Below, in pieces: positions 15,001 to 23,917 of a stretch of DNA of 34,290 nt (position 1 is its first letter; each line of letters opens with the position of its first letter). The notes below the pieces were generated by a model, which saw only the letters and a list, made by a program, of their open reading frames with translations, made no database searches and was not told the DNA's origin. This stretch comes from Actinomycetota bacterium (GTDB lineage Bacteria > Actinomycetota > Acidimicrobiia > Acidimicrobiales > AC-9), in assembly GCA_005888295.1 (NCBI GenBank), contig VAWP01000046.1:19945-54234 (forward strand), written 5' to 3'. The translations under genes and the position numbers were made by a program.

Positions 15001-18000
15001 GCCTCCTCGGGGCCGGCTGGCGCGAAGCCGCGGCGCAGCGTGTTCTCGGTGCTGGCAACGGGGTCGAGGAACTGCAACAGGTAGTCCGGGCCGCCCGCCT
15101 TCGAGCCCACTCCCGACAAGCCGTAGCCACCGAAGGGCTGACGCCCGACCACCGCGCCCGTGGTCCCCCGGTTGACGTACACGTTCCCGGCCCGCAGCTC
15201 GCTCGAGGCCAGCGCGATGTGGGCCGGAGAACGCGAGAAGACACCCGCAGTGAGCGCGTAGTCGGTGTCGTTGGCCAGCTCGACCGCATCGGCGAACGAC
15301 GCGGCGCGCTGCACGGCCAGCACGGGACCGAAGATCTCCTCCCTCGCCAGTGCTGCGTCCGGCGCAACGTCGGCCACCACCAGGGGCCCGGCGAAATAGC
15401 CCGACTCGGGCACGTCGTCGCGGTGCAGCACGACTCGTCCTTGGGTATGGGCCGCCTCCGAGCAGGCTCGCACCCGCGACTGCGCGTCGGCGTCGATGAG
15501 GGGCCCGACCTCGGTGGCCATGTGCCGCGGATGGCCGATCGACAGCTCGAGGGCGGCGCCTCGGACCCGCCTGACCAGCTCGTCGAAGACGGGATCGAGC
15601 ACGATCAGGCGCGAGGCGGCGGAGCACTTCTGTCCGGCATAGGAGAACGCCGACTGCACGACAGCGGGGACGGCCTGGTCGAGATCGGCGTCCGCGTCGA
15701 TGACGATGGCGTTCTTGCCCCCCATCTCGGCGACGACCCGCTTGAGCTGACGCTGGCCGGGGCGGTGCTGGGCTGCGCTGGCGTTCACCGCCAGCCCCAC
15801 GGCCTTCGAGCCGGTGAAGACGACGAAGCTCACGCCGGGATGGGACACGAGGTGCGCCCCGACCAGCTCGCCCAGCCCGGGCAGGAAACCCACCACCCCC
15901 CGCGGCAGTCCCGCCGCGGTCAGGCCTTCGATCAGCATCGAAGCCACGGCCGGTGCCTGCTCGGCCGGCTTGAGGATCACCGAGTTGCCAGCCACCAACG
16001 CTCCGGTCACCATGCCGGTGGGGATGGCCAGGGGAAAGTTCCAGGGGGCTATGACCACGCCCACGCCCCTCGCCCGGTAGGTGAGCCGGTTCGTCTCTCC
16101 GGGCGGCGACTCGACGGTGGCCCCCTGATCCAGGCGCAGCATCTCCCTGCCGTAGTACTCGCAGAAGTCGATGGCCTCGCACACGTCGGCGTCGGCCTCG
16201 GCCCACGGCTTTCCCGCCTCGAAGATCTCGAGGGTGGCCAGGTCGGTACGGCGGGCGCGCATCCATTCGGCCAGACGGAAGAGGACCGCCGCCCGCTCAC
16301 GCGCCGACGTCCTCCTCCATCGCTCGAGCGCCCGGTCCGCGACCTCGACGGCACGATCGGCCTCTTCGGGGCCGCACGATGCCGAGGTCGCAACAACGCA
16401 GTCGGGTTCGGCCGGGTCGACGGAGGCGATGGTCGCGGTCGTGTGCACCTTCTCCCCGCCGATCACCGCCGGCACGTCGAGACCCCGACCTCGTTCGCCG
16501 ACGGTCGTCTGCGTGTGCTCCACAGCAGCGGCGAAGGCGGCGCGGACACCGGCGCGCCGCCACTCGGCCACGGGTTCGTGGTGGTAGCGGCCCGGTTCGT
16601 CGGGGTCGGTGGCGGGGCGACTGGCCGGGAGCGTCGGTCCAGGAAGGTCGCCTGCCCGCGGCGGAGCCAGCAGATCATCGAGGTCTCGTTGCTGCGCGTA
16701 CTGACGACGCACGAAGCTCTCGTTGGACGTGTTCTCCAGCAACCGCCGCACGAGGTAGGACATGCCCGGCACCAGCTCACCCATCGGGGCGTACACCCGC
16801 AGCCGCAGCCCGAGACGCCCGATGGCGGCATGCACGGGCTCGGCCATCCCATAGAGCATCTGGAGCTCGTAGCCAGTGTCGGGGATGCCAAGGCTGCGTG
16901 CATAGGCGATGGAGTAGGCGAGCGAGCGGAGATTGTGCGAGCCGAAGGCGGCCCTGACCTTGCCGTGGTGATCGTGCAGCAGCCGTGCGCAACGCTCGTA
17001 GTTGGCGTCGGTCTGGGCCTTGTCCTCGAACACCGGGACCGACCACCCCTCGGCTCCAGCCTGCACGGTCTCGGCGTCCCAGTAGGCCCCCTTCACCAGA
17101 CGCACCCCGATCGGCCGGGCGCCGACGACCGTCGCCATCCGCCCGGCGGACCAGGCGACGAAGTCGGTCAGGTCGGCGGCGGCGTCCTTGAGGTAGGCCT
17201 GCACCACCACGCCCGCATCCAGGCGGGCCAGGTCCGGCTCGTCGAGCATGGTCCGGAACAGCTCGAAGGCCAGCTCCTTGCTGTCGTAGTCCTCGGTGTC
17301 CAGCCAGACGAACGCACCCCGGTCGACGGCGAGCTTGAGCAGGGGGCGCAGACGGTCGGCTGCCTGGGCGATCGCTTCGGTCCCGGTGAGGGGCCCGAAC
17401 CGCGGTGCCAGGGCGGACGGTTTGATGCTGACGCTGACGCGTGGCAAGGGTCCCACGTCGTCGCGTTCCAGGTGGTCGTCGGGCGCCCAGCCGGCGCTGG
17501 CGTCCAGCAGCACGCGAAGCACCTCGTCCACGCGCGCCGCGTACCGGTCCGCTTCGGCTCCGGTGAGTGTCTTCTCACCCAACAGATCGACGGTGGAGGC
17601 CGTGCCGGCGCGCCACAGACGCCCGAGTCGATCCGCCACCTCGGCCGGTGTCGTCCCGACGATGAACTGCTGGGCCATGCGGGCGATGTTGCGGCGGGCC
17701 ACGGCTGCCGACAGCCGCTCTCCGCGGGGAAGATGCTCGGCCACACCCACACCGAGGTCGAGCAACCGCGGTGCATCGGCGCCGGCGAAGTACTCGTGGA
17801 GATGGCGGAGGGCGTCTGCGTCGCCGGTCGTGGCGGGGAACACGTCGACCAGACGGAACAGCTGGGTCTTGAACGACGGGTTGGCCATGGCCCAGGCCAG
17901 CATCCGCTCGCTCCACCACGACAGCCGGTAGACCCGGGCCCGCTCGCCCGAGCCGAGCTCGGCGATGCGCCGAGCGAGGTCGGTGACTTCCGCCTCGAGC

Positions 18001-18011
18001 GGTGGCGGCAC
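14997..18011 (-). CDS. putA: Bifunctional proline dehydrogenase / L-glutamate gamma-semialdehyde dehydrogenase
   Basis: Oxidises proline to glutamate in two steps, FAD-dependent and then NAD-dependent, with channelling of the intermediate. The protein has 1004 residues, the size of minimal PutA without the DNA-binding RHH domain. The PRODH barrel (about 90-450) includes SVSIKPSAL, FVWLDTEDY, RLVKGAYWD and the conserved end AYSIAYARSL...YELQMLYGMAE...RVYAPMGELVPGMSYLVRRLLENTSNESF. The aldehyde dehydrogenase half has WNFPLAIPTGM, general base E762 (VAEMGGKNA), nucleophile C796 (GQKCSAASR) and EEIFGPVLAV. GTG 18011 was chosen because TACCGT lies 7 bases upstream; GTG 18020 overlaps that box. It is followed by an ATGA-coupled lipoprotein. 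Confidence 0.96.
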   Translation of the reverse strand: MPPPLEAEVTDLARRIAELGSGERARVYRLSWWSERMLAWAMANPSFKTQLFRLVDVFPATTGDADALRHLHEYFAGADAPRLLDLGVGVAEHLPRGERLSAAVARRNIARMAQQFIVGTTPAEVADRLGRLWRAGTASTVDLLGEKTLTGAEADRYAARVDEVLRVLLDASAGWAPDDHLERDDVGPLPRVSVSIKPSALAPRFGPLTGTEAIAQAADRLRPLLKLAVDRGAFVWLDTEDYDSKELAFELFRTMLDEPDLARLDAGVVVQAYLKDAAADLTDFVAWSAGRMATVVGARPIGVRLVKGAYWDAETVQAGAEGWSVPVFEDKAQTDANYERCARLLHDHHGKVRAAFGSHNLRSLAYSIAYARSLGIPDTGYELQMLYGMAEPVHAAIGRLGLRLRVYAPMGELVPGMSYLVRRLLENTSNESFVRRQYAQQRDLDDLLAPPRAGDLPGPTLPASRPATDPDEPGRYHHEPVAEWRRAGVRAAFAAAVEHTQTTVGERGRGLDVPAVIGGEKVHTTATIASVDPAEPDCVVATSASCGPEEADRAVEVADRALERWRRTSARERAAVLFRLAEWMRARRTDLATLEIFEAGKPWAEADADVCEAIDFCEYYGREMLRLDQGATVESPPGETNRLTYRARGVGVVIAPWNFPLAIPTGMVTGALVAGNSVILKPAEQAPAVASMLIEGLTAAGLPRGVVGFLPGLGELVGAHLVSHPGVSFVVFTGSKAVGLAVNASAAQHRPGQRQLKRVVAEMGGKNAIVIDADADLDQAVPAVVQSAFSYAGQKCSAASRLIVLDPVFDELVRRVRGAALELSIGHPRHMATEVGPLIDADAQSRVRACSEAAHTQGRVVLHRDDVPESGYFAGPLVVADVAPDAALAREEIFGPVLAVQRAASFADAVELANDTDYALTAGVFSRSPAHIALASSELRAGNVYVNRGTTGAVVGRQPFGGYGLSGVGSKAGGPDYLLQFLDPVASTENTLRRGFAPAGPEEA

Positions 18012-18018
18012 GCCGCCC

Positions 18019-18024
18019 ACGGTA
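18019..18024 (-). promoter_or_regulatory. -10 element (TACCGT), leaderless promoter of putA
   Basis: TACCGT on the minus strand lies 7 bases before GTG 18011 in the 85-base gap after the DUF3151 stop, so putA may be transcribed separately as well as from upstream. Confidence 0.45.
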
Positions 18025-18096
18025 CCGTCCGAGGGCCCGCCGCCGGCAGCGCGGTCGCAGTCGCCGTCAGGTCCTCGAGGGCGCCGGCACCGCGGG

Positions 18097-18543
18097 TCAG
18101 CGCTCAGACGTGCTCTCGCGCCAGCCCGGGTCGAGCTGGTGGAGGAAGTGCCGGCACCGCTCGGCCTCGTCGGTCTCGCCGATGGCCCCAGCGACACGGG
18201 CCAGGCCCGCCAGGCAGCGGAGGAACCCGCGGTTCGCCTCGTGGCTGGAACGCACGTAGCCCGAGCCCCGCCAGCCGGCGCCCCGCAGCGCGTCGAGCCC
18301 GCGGTGGTACCCGACGCGAAAGTAGGCATAGGCCTCGGTGTCGTCCCGGGCCAGATCGCCGAGAGACGCCCACGCGTCGAGGTACCGGGGGAAGGCGGCA
18401 GCGACCTCGGCCACCGCGGCCCGCCGCTGATCGCGCCCGACCTCGAGCGCGGCCTGGAGCCGCTCTCGGGCGGCAGCCGGAGCCAGGGCGAGCTGCGTCT
18501 CGGGCGGACCGCCCGAGAGGGAGATGGGGGACTCGTCGGCCAT
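18097..18543 (-). CDS. DUF3151 family protein (actinobacterial, helical repeat)
   Basis: Protein of 148 residues recognised as DUF3151 by AFPRYLDAWASLGDLARDDTEAYAYFRVGYHRGLDALRGAGWRGSGYVRSSHEANRGFLRCL and the ending FLHQLDPGW. The pattern of paired helices is TPR-like. The family is widespread in actinobacteria with no assigned biochemical role. ATG 18543 starts at MADESPISL. An upstream in-frame extension overlaps the divergent HIT gene and is not family-like. It lies 85 bases upstream of putA on the same strand; conserved linkage elsewhere is not something I can confirm. No clear -10 was found for it. Confidence 0.88.
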   Translation of the reverse strand: MADESPISLSGGPPETQLALAPAAARERLQAALEVGRDQRRAAVAEVAAAFPRYLDAWASLGDLARDDTEAYAYFRVGYHRGLDALRGAGWRGSGYVRSSHEANRGFLRCLAGLARVAGAIGETDEAERCRHFLHQLDPGWRESTSER

Positions 18544-18568
18544 GGCGCATCGTCGCACACGTCGCCCG

Positions 18569-18574
18569 TAGGCT
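18569..18574 (+). promoter_or_regulatory. -10 element (TAGGCT), leaderless promoter of the HIT gene
   Basis: TAGGCT lies 9 bases before ATG 18584, with no Shine-Dalgarno sequence. Confidence 0.4.
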
Positions 18575-18583
18575 CGCCCGGCG

Positions 18584-19057
18584 ATGACGCCGCCGCCCGG
18601 CGACCGGCTCCCCGGTTGCACGTTCTGTGACATCGTCGCCCACGACGTCGCCACCGATCTGGTGCTCGACGAGAGCTCGATGGTGGCCTTCCTCGACCGG
18701 CGACCGGTGTTCCCGGGCCACGTGCTGGTCGTGCCCCGGCTCCATTTCGAGACGCTGGTCGACCTGCCGCTCCGACTGGTCGAGCCGCTCTTCGCCACGA
18801 CCAGGCGAGTCGCCGGCGCCGTGGCCCGAGCCATGGAGGCCGACGGCAGCCTCGTGCTCATGAACAACCGCGTGAGCCAGAGCGTGCCCCATCTCCACAT
18901 CCACGTGGTGCCCCGGCGGTTCAAGGACGGGCTCAGGGGTTTCCTCTGGCCCCGGCAGCGCTACGAGGACGACGAGGCCGAGGCCCGGGTGGCGGCGGCC
19001 GTCCGCGCCGCCCTGGCGACCGAGGCGATCAGCGACGCGCCCCAGCAGGGAGGATGA
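18584..19057 (+). CDS. HIT family hydrolase/transferase
   Basis: Protein of 157 residues of the histidine-triad superfamily, nucleotide hydrolases or transferases acting on AMP-linked substrates. It has CTFCDIVAHDV near the start (one CxxC, often zinc-linked in this group), GHVLVVPRLHFETLVDLP and the triad HLHIHVVPR (HxHxHxx) near residue 105. Length is typical. Its TGA merges into the first base of a palindromic repeat copy (19057), probably where transcription ends before convergent TyrS. Substrate unknown. Confidence 0.92.
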   Translation: MTPPPGDRLPGCTFCDIVAHDVATDLVLDESSMVAFLDRRPVFPGHVLVVPRLHFETLVDLPLRLVEPLFATTRRVAGAVARAMEADGSLVLMNNRVSQSVPHLHIHVVPRRFKDGLRGFLWPRQRYEDDEAEARVAAAVRAALATEAISDAPQQGG

Positions 19058-19113
19058 GGCCGGCCCGGGAGGCCGGCCCAACGAGCGAGGCCGGCCCGGG
19101 AGGCCGGCCCAAC
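19057..19113. repeat. Tandem pair of GC-rich palindromic repeat units
   Basis: Two identical 26-base units (19057-19082 and 19088-19113) at a 31-base period. Each has GGCCGGCC arms around CGGGA and can form an 8-base-pair hairpin. They fill the gap between the HIT stop and the TyrS stop, so they may act as a bidirectional terminator. A third copy is at 21116. Confidence 0.75.
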
Positions 19114-19128
19114 AAGGGAGCCGGGCTG

Positions 19129-20415
19129 CTACCCGAAGCGCACCAGGTGCTGGTCCCGTCTTCCTCGGCGCAGCAGCAGGTAGCGGTCGCGCAACAGGTC
19201 CGCCGGGCCGAGCTGGCGGCCCCGGTCGAGCTCGCGGTGGTTGTTCACGTACGCGCCGCCCTGCTCGATGGTCGTGCGGGCGGCCGAGCGGGACGGGGCC
19301 AGTCCCGTCTCGACCATGGCCTCGACGAGTGAGAGGCCGCCGTCCGCCAGACGGTCCCTCGACCAGGTGCTGGACGGTGCGTCGGCGAGCACGTCCACGA
19401 GCGTCCGCTCGTCGAGCCCGGCGATCTCCTCGGAGAACAAGGCCGCCGCCGCCCGCTCGGCCTTGGCCGCGGCCTCGGCCCCGTGGACCAGGCGGGTCAC
19501 CTCCCGGGCGAGGGTCCGCTGGGACTCGCGAGCCTCGGGACGGGTGGCCACGGCCGTGTCGAGCTCCTCGAGCCGCTCGTGGTCGAGCCAGGTGTAGTAG
19601 CGCAGGTAGGTGCCCACCACGCTGTCCTCGGTGCGAAGGAAGAACTGGAAGAGCTGGTAGGCGCTGGTCCGCCGTTCGTCCAGCCACACGTTGCCGGACG
19701 CGGTCTTGCCGAACTTGGTCCCGTCGGGTCGCACCAGGAGCGGCCAGGTGAGGCCCCAGGCCTCCTCGCCGCGCAGGCGGCGGATGAGGTCGATGCCCAT
19801 GGTGATGTTGCCCCACTGGTCGCTGCCTCCCAGCTGCAACCGGCACCCGTAATCGTCGGAGAGGCGGAGGAAGTCGTAGGCCTGGAGCAGCATGTAGCTG
19901 AACTCGGTGAACGACATACCCTGCTCAGGGGTGGCCAGCCGGGCCCGCACCGTCTCCTTGGCGATCATCTGGCCCACACCGAAGTGCTTCCCGACGTCTC
20001 GGAGGAACTCGAGGAGCCGCAGCTCGCCGAGCCACTCGGAGTTGTCGACCAGGACGGCCTGGGCGGCGCCAGCGGCAGGTGTGAAGTCCAGGAACCGGCC
20101 GAGCTGGGCACGGATCCCGGTCATGTTGGCCTCGAGCGTGTCGGCGCTCAGGAGCTGGCGTTCCTCGCTCTTGCCGCTCGGGTCGCCGATCATCCCCGTG
20201 CCGCCGCCCGCCAGGGCGATCGGCCGGTGCCCGGCCTGCTGGAGGCGACGCAGGTAGAAGACGCCGATGAGGTGCCCGACGTGGAGGCTGTCGGCGGAGG
20301 GATCGAACCCGGCGTAGGCCGTCACGGTCTCCCCGTCGAGCGTGTCGGCCAGCCCCGCGTCGCTCACCTGCTGGACGAGACCACGAAACCGGAGGTCGGC
20401 AAGGAGCCCGCGCAC
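19129..20415 (-). CDS. tyrS: Tyrosyl-tRNA synthetase
   Basis: Class I aminoacyl-tRNA synthetase charging tRNA-Tyr. The protein has 428 residues, normal for bacterial TyrS. YAGFDPSADSLHVGHLIG carries the HIGH-type signature (HVGH, 45-48). GGGTGMIGDPSGKSEER follows, then the Tyr-binding region SYMLLQAYDFLRL and QLGGSDQWGNITMGIDLIRR, and KFGKT as the KMSKS-type loop. A C-terminal S4-like RNA-binding domain has MVETGLAPSRSAARTTIEQGGAYVNN. GTG 20415 gives the usual N-terminus (RGLLADLRFRGLVQQ); a TTG at 20454 would add a Gly/Pro-rich stretch unlike the family. The region between it and the TetR gene has no TA step at all, so no -10 could be placed. Confidence 0.96.
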   Translation of the reverse strand: MRGLLADLRFRGLVQQVSDAGLADTLDGETVTAYAGFDPSADSLHVGHLIGVFYLRRLQQAGHRPIALAGGGTGMIGDPSGKSEERQLLSADTLEANMTGIRAQLGRFLDFTPAAGAAQAVLVDNSEWLGELRLLEFLRDVGKHFGVGQMIAKETVRARLATPEQGMSFTEFSYMLLQAYDFLRLSDDYGCRLQLGGSDQWGNITMGIDLIRRLRGEEAWGLTWPLLVRPDGTKFGKTASGNVWLDERRTSAYQLFQFFLRTEDSVVGTYLRYYTWLDHERLEELDTAVATRPEARESQRTLAREVTRLVHGAEAAAKAERAAAALFSEEIAGLDERTLVDVLADAPSSTWSRDRLADGGLSLVEAMVETGLAPSRSAARTTIEQGGAYVNNHRELDRGRQLGPADLLRDRYLLLRRGRRDQHLVRFG

Positions 20416-20508
20416 CGAGGCCAGCCTGCCACGCGGCCCCCCACCGGGACACAACGATTCCGGAGCTCGACGGTGTCACGACGAGGACCCGAGGGCGAAA
20501 CGATCCCG

Positions 20509-21183
20509 ATGGCGCGACCCTGGAGCATGGGTGCTCGGCTCTCCCGCCAGGCGATCATCGATGCGGCGCGCGACCTGCTGGCGGCCGAGGGGATCGATGC
20601 GGTATCCCTGCGCCGGGTCGCCGGCGCCCTCGGAGTGACGGCCCCCGCCCTCTACGCCCACGTCACCGACAAGCGTGACCTCCTCCAGGGCGTGGCCGAC
20701 CAGGAGGGCCGGCGGGTGATCGAGCGCATCCGGTCCATCCCGGCGACGGACCCCCTGACCCTCATCCGGGCCCGCAGCCTGGCCTACGTGGACTACGCGA
20801 AGGAGAACCCGGCGCTGTTCAAGGCCATCTTCATGGTTCGGCCCGAGCTGACGGCCGAGCCCCAGGACGCCCAGGCCGTGGTCACGATGGCGACCGAGGC
20901 CTTTCAGGTCGGCGCCGCTCCGGTCTTCGAGCTGGCCCGAGCGGGGCTGCTCGGCAGGGTCGACCCCCACCTGGCCGCCCTGGCCATCTGGACCGCCACC
21001 CATGGTGTCGCCACCGTGATCCTCGCCGGGCCCGAGTTCGATCCCGAGCTGGAGCGGTCACTGGTCGAGACGGTGATCGACGCCGTCATCGCCGGGCTCA
21101 CGGGTCGGCGGCCACAGGCCGGCCCGGGAGGCCGGCCCAAGGAAGGAGGCTCGGGCGATCACGCGCCCGAGGCCGGCCCCTAG
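20509..21183 (+). CDS. TetR-family regulator with C-terminal tail encoded by a palindromic repeat
   Basis: Protein of 224 residues. The N-terminal HTH (about 10-58) reads [52 protein letters not shown], classic TetR. The ligand-binding half is helical ([24 protein letters not shown]...[43 protein letters not shown]), close to the TetR C-terminal domain with a WHG-like TATHGV. The last 20 residues are read from repeat DNA (21116-21140) and are Gly/Pro-rich, so probably a dispensable addition. ATG 20509; ATG 20527 is also possible. It is divergent from tyrS. Its TAG is also the start of the next gene's -10 (TAGGCT). Its target is unknown. Confidence 0.88.
   Translation: MARPWSMGARLSRQAIIDAARDLLAAEGIDAVSLRRVAGALGVTAPALYAHVTDKRDLLQGVADQEGRRVIERIRSIPATDPLTLIRARSLAYVDYAKENPALFKAIFMVRPELTAEPQDAQAVVTMATEAFQVGAAPVFELARAGLLGRVDPHLAALAIWTATHGVATVILAGPEFDPELERSLVETVIDAVIAGLTGRRPQAGPGGRPKEGGSGDHAPEAGP
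21116..21140. repeat. Third copy of the GGCCGGCC palindromic repeat, inside the TetR 3' end
   Basis: The 25 bases are identical to the two units at 19057 and 19088. Here they are translated as part of the TetR C-terminus. A partial GAGGCCGGCCCC follows at 21170. Identity over 25 bases at two loci 2 kb apart argues for a small dispersed element. Confidence 0.7.
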
Positions 21184-21186
21184 GCT
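21181..21186 (+). promoter_or_regulatory. -10 element (TAGGCT), leaderless promoter overlapping the TetR stop codon
   Basis: TAGGCT lies 7 bases before ATG 21194. Its first three bases are the TetR stop codon, so the two genes are packed end to start while keeping a separate promoter. Confidence 0.45.
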
Positions 21187-21193
21187 CGAGCGC

Positions 21194-23188
21194 ATGAACC
21201 GTCTGGCCGCCGAGACGAGCCCCTACCTCCGCCAGCACCGGGACAACCCCGTCGACTGGTACCCGTGGGGCGACGAGGCCTTCGCCCGGGCGCTCGTCGA
21301 GGACCGGCCGGTCATGCTCTCCGTCGGGTACTCCTCGTGTCACTGGTGCCACGTGATGGCTCACGAGTCGTTCGAGGACGAGGGCACGGCCGCCCTGTTG
21401 AACGAGCGTTTCGTGAGCGTGAAGGTCGACCGGGAGGAGCGGCCCGACGTCGACGCCGTGTACATGGAAGCCGTGCAGGCGATCACCGGACGGGGCGGGT
21501 GGCCAATGACGGTCTTCCTCACCCCCGACCGACGACCCTTCTACGGGGGCACCTACTTCCCCAAGGGTGACCGGGGCGGGATGCCCAGCTTCACGACGGT
21601 CCTGCAGGCCATCGACGCGGCCTGGCGCGAGCGGCGCGACGAGGTCATCGGCCAGGCCGAGGAGCTGGTCGGCGCGGTCGTGGCCAGGGTGCAGATCCCC
21701 TCCACCGAAGCGATGGCCGGCCGACCGGTGGCGGATTCCGCCGAGCTCCTGCAGGGCGGCTTCGCCGCGCTGCAGGCGGCGTACGACCCCGCCTGGGGAG
21801 GGTTCGGATCGGCCCCCAAGTTCCCCCAGCCCTCGATGCTCGAGCTGGCGCTGCGGGCCCACGACCGGACGGGAGGCGACGCCGCGCTCACCATGGTGTC
21901 GACCACGCTCGACGCCATGGCCTCGGGCGGCATCTACGACCACCTCGGCGGTGGGTTCGCCCGGTACTCGGTCGACGGCCGCTGGATGGTCCCGCATTTC
22001 GAGAAGATGCTCTACGACCAGGCCGGCTTGGCCCGCATCTACCTCCACGGCTGGCAGGTGACCGGGTCGCCCCAGTGGCGGCAGGTGCTCGAGGAGACGG
22101 TGGCGTACGTGCTGCGCGACCTCCGCGCACCCGGGGGCGGCCTGTTCTCGGCCGAGGACGCCGACTCCGAGGGTGTCGAGGGTCGCTTCTACGTCTGGAG
22201 CCTGGACGAGGTGACAGAGGTCCTCGGCCCCGAGCTGGCACCATCAGCCATCGACTGGTACGGCATCACGGCGGAGGGGAACTTCGAGGGCTCGAACATC
22301 CTGCACCGACCCCAGCGGGGCGATCTGTTGCGGCCCCCGGCGATCGAGCGAGCCCGACGCCTCCTCTTCGAGCATCGAGCCCGGCGCGTCCGGCCCGGGC
22401 TCGACGACAAGGTGCTGACCGAATGGAACGCCATGTTCTGCTCGACGCTGGCCGAGGCGGCAGCGGCGACCGGTCGGTCCGACTGGCGCGACGAGGCCGT
22501 GTCGGTCGCCGAGTTCCTGTTGCGATCCCTGCGCCGAAGCGACGGGCGGTGGCTGCGCTCGTGGCAGGGCGGCAAGGCGGGCCACCTGGCGGTGGCCGCC
22601 GACTACGCCTGGCTGGTCGACGCGTTCACCCGGCTGTCGGAGCTCACGGGCCAGGCCCGGTGGATCGAGACGGCACGAGACACGGCCAAGGCCATGCTCA
22701 TGCTGTTCTGGGACGTGACCCAGGGCGGGCTGTTCACCACGGGGGAGGACGCCGAGCGGCTCATCGTCCGGTCGAAGGAGCTGTTCGACGGGGCCACGCC
22801 GTCCGCCAGCTCGGTCGGGGCCACGGCTCTCGCCCGACTGGGGGCGCTGACCGGCGAGCAGGGCTACACCGACTGCGCCATGGCCATCCTTGCAACGCTG
22901 GGAGAGGTCATGGCCGCCCAGCCCACCGCCTTCACCCACGCCCTCGGCGCCGTGGACCTGCTGGCCGACGGAGTGACCGAGATCGCGGTCACCGGTGACC
23001 GGCCAGACCTGGTCGAGGCAGCGCACCGCCGCTACCTGCCCCGTGCCGTCCTGGCCTGGGGGGAGCCGTACCCGTCGCCACTGTGGGACGGTCGGGGCGA
23101 CGGCATGGCCTACGTCTGTCGCGACTACGCGTGCCTGGCGCCCACGTCGAGGGTCGAGGACCTGGAGGCCCAGCTCACCACCCGCTGA
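21194..23188 (+). CDS. Thioredoxin domain-containing protein (YyaL/SSP411, DUF255)
   Basis: Protein of 664 residues. The N-terminal thioredoxin-like domain (about 1-160) has [27 protein letters not shown] and CHWC (C49, C52), in the context [20 protein letters not shown] that identifies DUF255. The rest is a six-hairpin alpha/alpha barrel like N-acylglucosamine 2-epimerases and glycosidases: [61 protein letters not shown]. Length is close to the family norm. Human SSP411 is a relative; the biochemical role is unknown, with redox or sugar chemistry suggested. No signal peptide, so cytosolic. A gene of unknown function follows 35 bases downstream. Confidence 0.93.
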   Translation: MNRLAAETSPYLRQHRDNPVDWYPWGDEAFARALVEDRPVMLSVGYSSCHWCHVMAHESFEDEGTAALLNERFVSVKVDREERPDVDAVYMEAVQAITGRGGWPMTVFLTPDRRPFYGGTYFPKGDRGGMPSFTTVLQAIDAAWRERRDEVIGQAEELVGAVVARVQIPSTEAMAGRPVADSAELLQGGFAALQAAYDPAWGGFGSAPKFPQPSMLELALRAHDRTGGDAALTMVSTTLDAMASGGIYDHLGGGFARYSVDGRWMVPHFEKMLYDQAGLARIYLHGWQVTGSPQWRQVLEETVAYVLRDLRAPGGGLFSAEDADSEGVEGRFYVWSLDEVTEVLGPELAPSAIDWYGITAEGNFEGSNILHRPQRGDLLRPPAIERARRLLFEHRARRVRPGLDDKVLTEWNAMFCSTLAEAAAATGRSDWRDEAVSVAEFLLRSLRRSDGRWLRSWQGGKAGHLAVAADYAWLVDAFTRLSELTGQARWIETARDTAKAMLMLFWDVTQGGLFTTGEDAERLIVRSKELFDGATPSASSVGATALARLGALTGEQGYTDCAMAILATLGEVMAAQPTAFTHALGAVDLLADGVTEIAVTGDRPDLVEAAHRRYLPRAVLAWGEPYPSPLWDGRGDGMAYVCRDYACLAPTSRVEDLEAQLTTR

Positions 23189-23223
23189 CCCGTCCATCCG
23201 ACAAGACACGCGCACGGGAAGGC

Positions 23224-23904
23224 ATGATGGGGGCCGTGAGTCGTACCGGTCTCTCCTCGCCCCGACTCGACCTCGCCGGCGCGGAGCTCCGGCTCCTGGT
23301 ACTGGCCGAGCGCCCGGACGAGTACCTGGCGGTCGACATCGACTCAGGGGCGTTCGTACGGGCCCACGGTGCCACTGACGCCGGCAGCGGCCCGCGCCAC
23401 ATCCTCGACGTGATCAAGGTCGAGCTGGCGACCAGCGAACACGCCACCGACCTGTCGCAGCCCGAAGCGGTCACGATGGCCGGGCCGGCCCGGCCGGCCC
23501 GGCGCGTCAGGCGCGGGCGGGTGAAGCGCTACCTACGGGCCCTCGTGGCACCGGACGGTGAGCCGCTGCTCGGCTTCCCCGCCTCGGCCACGCCCTACTG
23601 GACCCTGAACGGCACCCGTCCCTCGCTCGCCCTCGTCACCCCGAGCGACGGTCTCACGGTCACCAAGCGCGAGACCGACGGCACCCTGTGGGCCCGGTTC
23701 AACTGGGCAGGCAACCAGTACCACATGCCCGTCGACGACGCCCGCTTGTCAAGGGCGCTGGCGGACAGCGACCGGACTCGCCTCAGCGGGCGGGCGCTCG
23801 CCCGTGCCCTCGGCCACCGCCCGCACTACCTGCTGGTGGCGCTCGCCCCGCCGCGCAACGGCCACTGCTACAAGACGCTGGCGGCCGTGCTCCCTCGCCA
23901 GTAG
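23224..23904 (+). CDS. Protein of unknown function (226 aa)
   Basis: I do not recognise a family. The first part (about 10-85) looks alpha/beta: LDLAGAELRLLVLAERPDEYLAVDIDSGAFVRA. A basic Pro/Arg linker (AGPARPARRVRRGRVKRYLRAL) follows. The second part has strands and Trp/Tyr residues (ATPYWTLNGTRPSLALVTP, LWARFNWAGNQYHMPVDDARL), ending LGHRPHYLLVALAPPRNGHCYKTLAAVLP. There is no signal peptide and one Cys near the end. ATG 23224 has GGGAAGGC just upstream, and GTG 23236 is also possible. It is probably co-transcribed with the YyaL-like gene, 35 bases upstream. Codon bias and conserved-looking blocks make it a real gene. Confidence 0.72.
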   Translation: MMGAVSRTGLSSPRLDLAGAELRLLVLAERPDEYLAVDIDSGAFVRAHGATDAGSGPRHILDVIKVELATSEHATDLSQPEAVTMAGPARPARRVRRGRVKRYLRALVAPDGEPLLGFPASATPYWTLNGTRPSLALVTPSDGLTVTKRETDGTLWARFNWAGNQYHMPVDDARLSRALADSDRTRLSGRALARALGHRPHYLLVALAPPRNGHCYKTLAAVLPRQ

Positions 23905-23917
23905 GCGGCCGTCGCCC

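Noticed and set aside
14901-18587. A 1228-codon open frame on the plus strand opposite putA
   Set aside because: It is the mirror of the GC-rich codon pattern of putA. Its translation has no motif, while the minus strand reads full PRODH and aldehyde dehydrogenase domains.
23480-23510. GGCCGGCCCGGCCGGCCC run resembling the palindromic repeat
   Set aside because: It lacks the CGGGA spacer and codes for the Pro/Arg linker of the unknown protein, so it is taken as composition, not a fourth copy.
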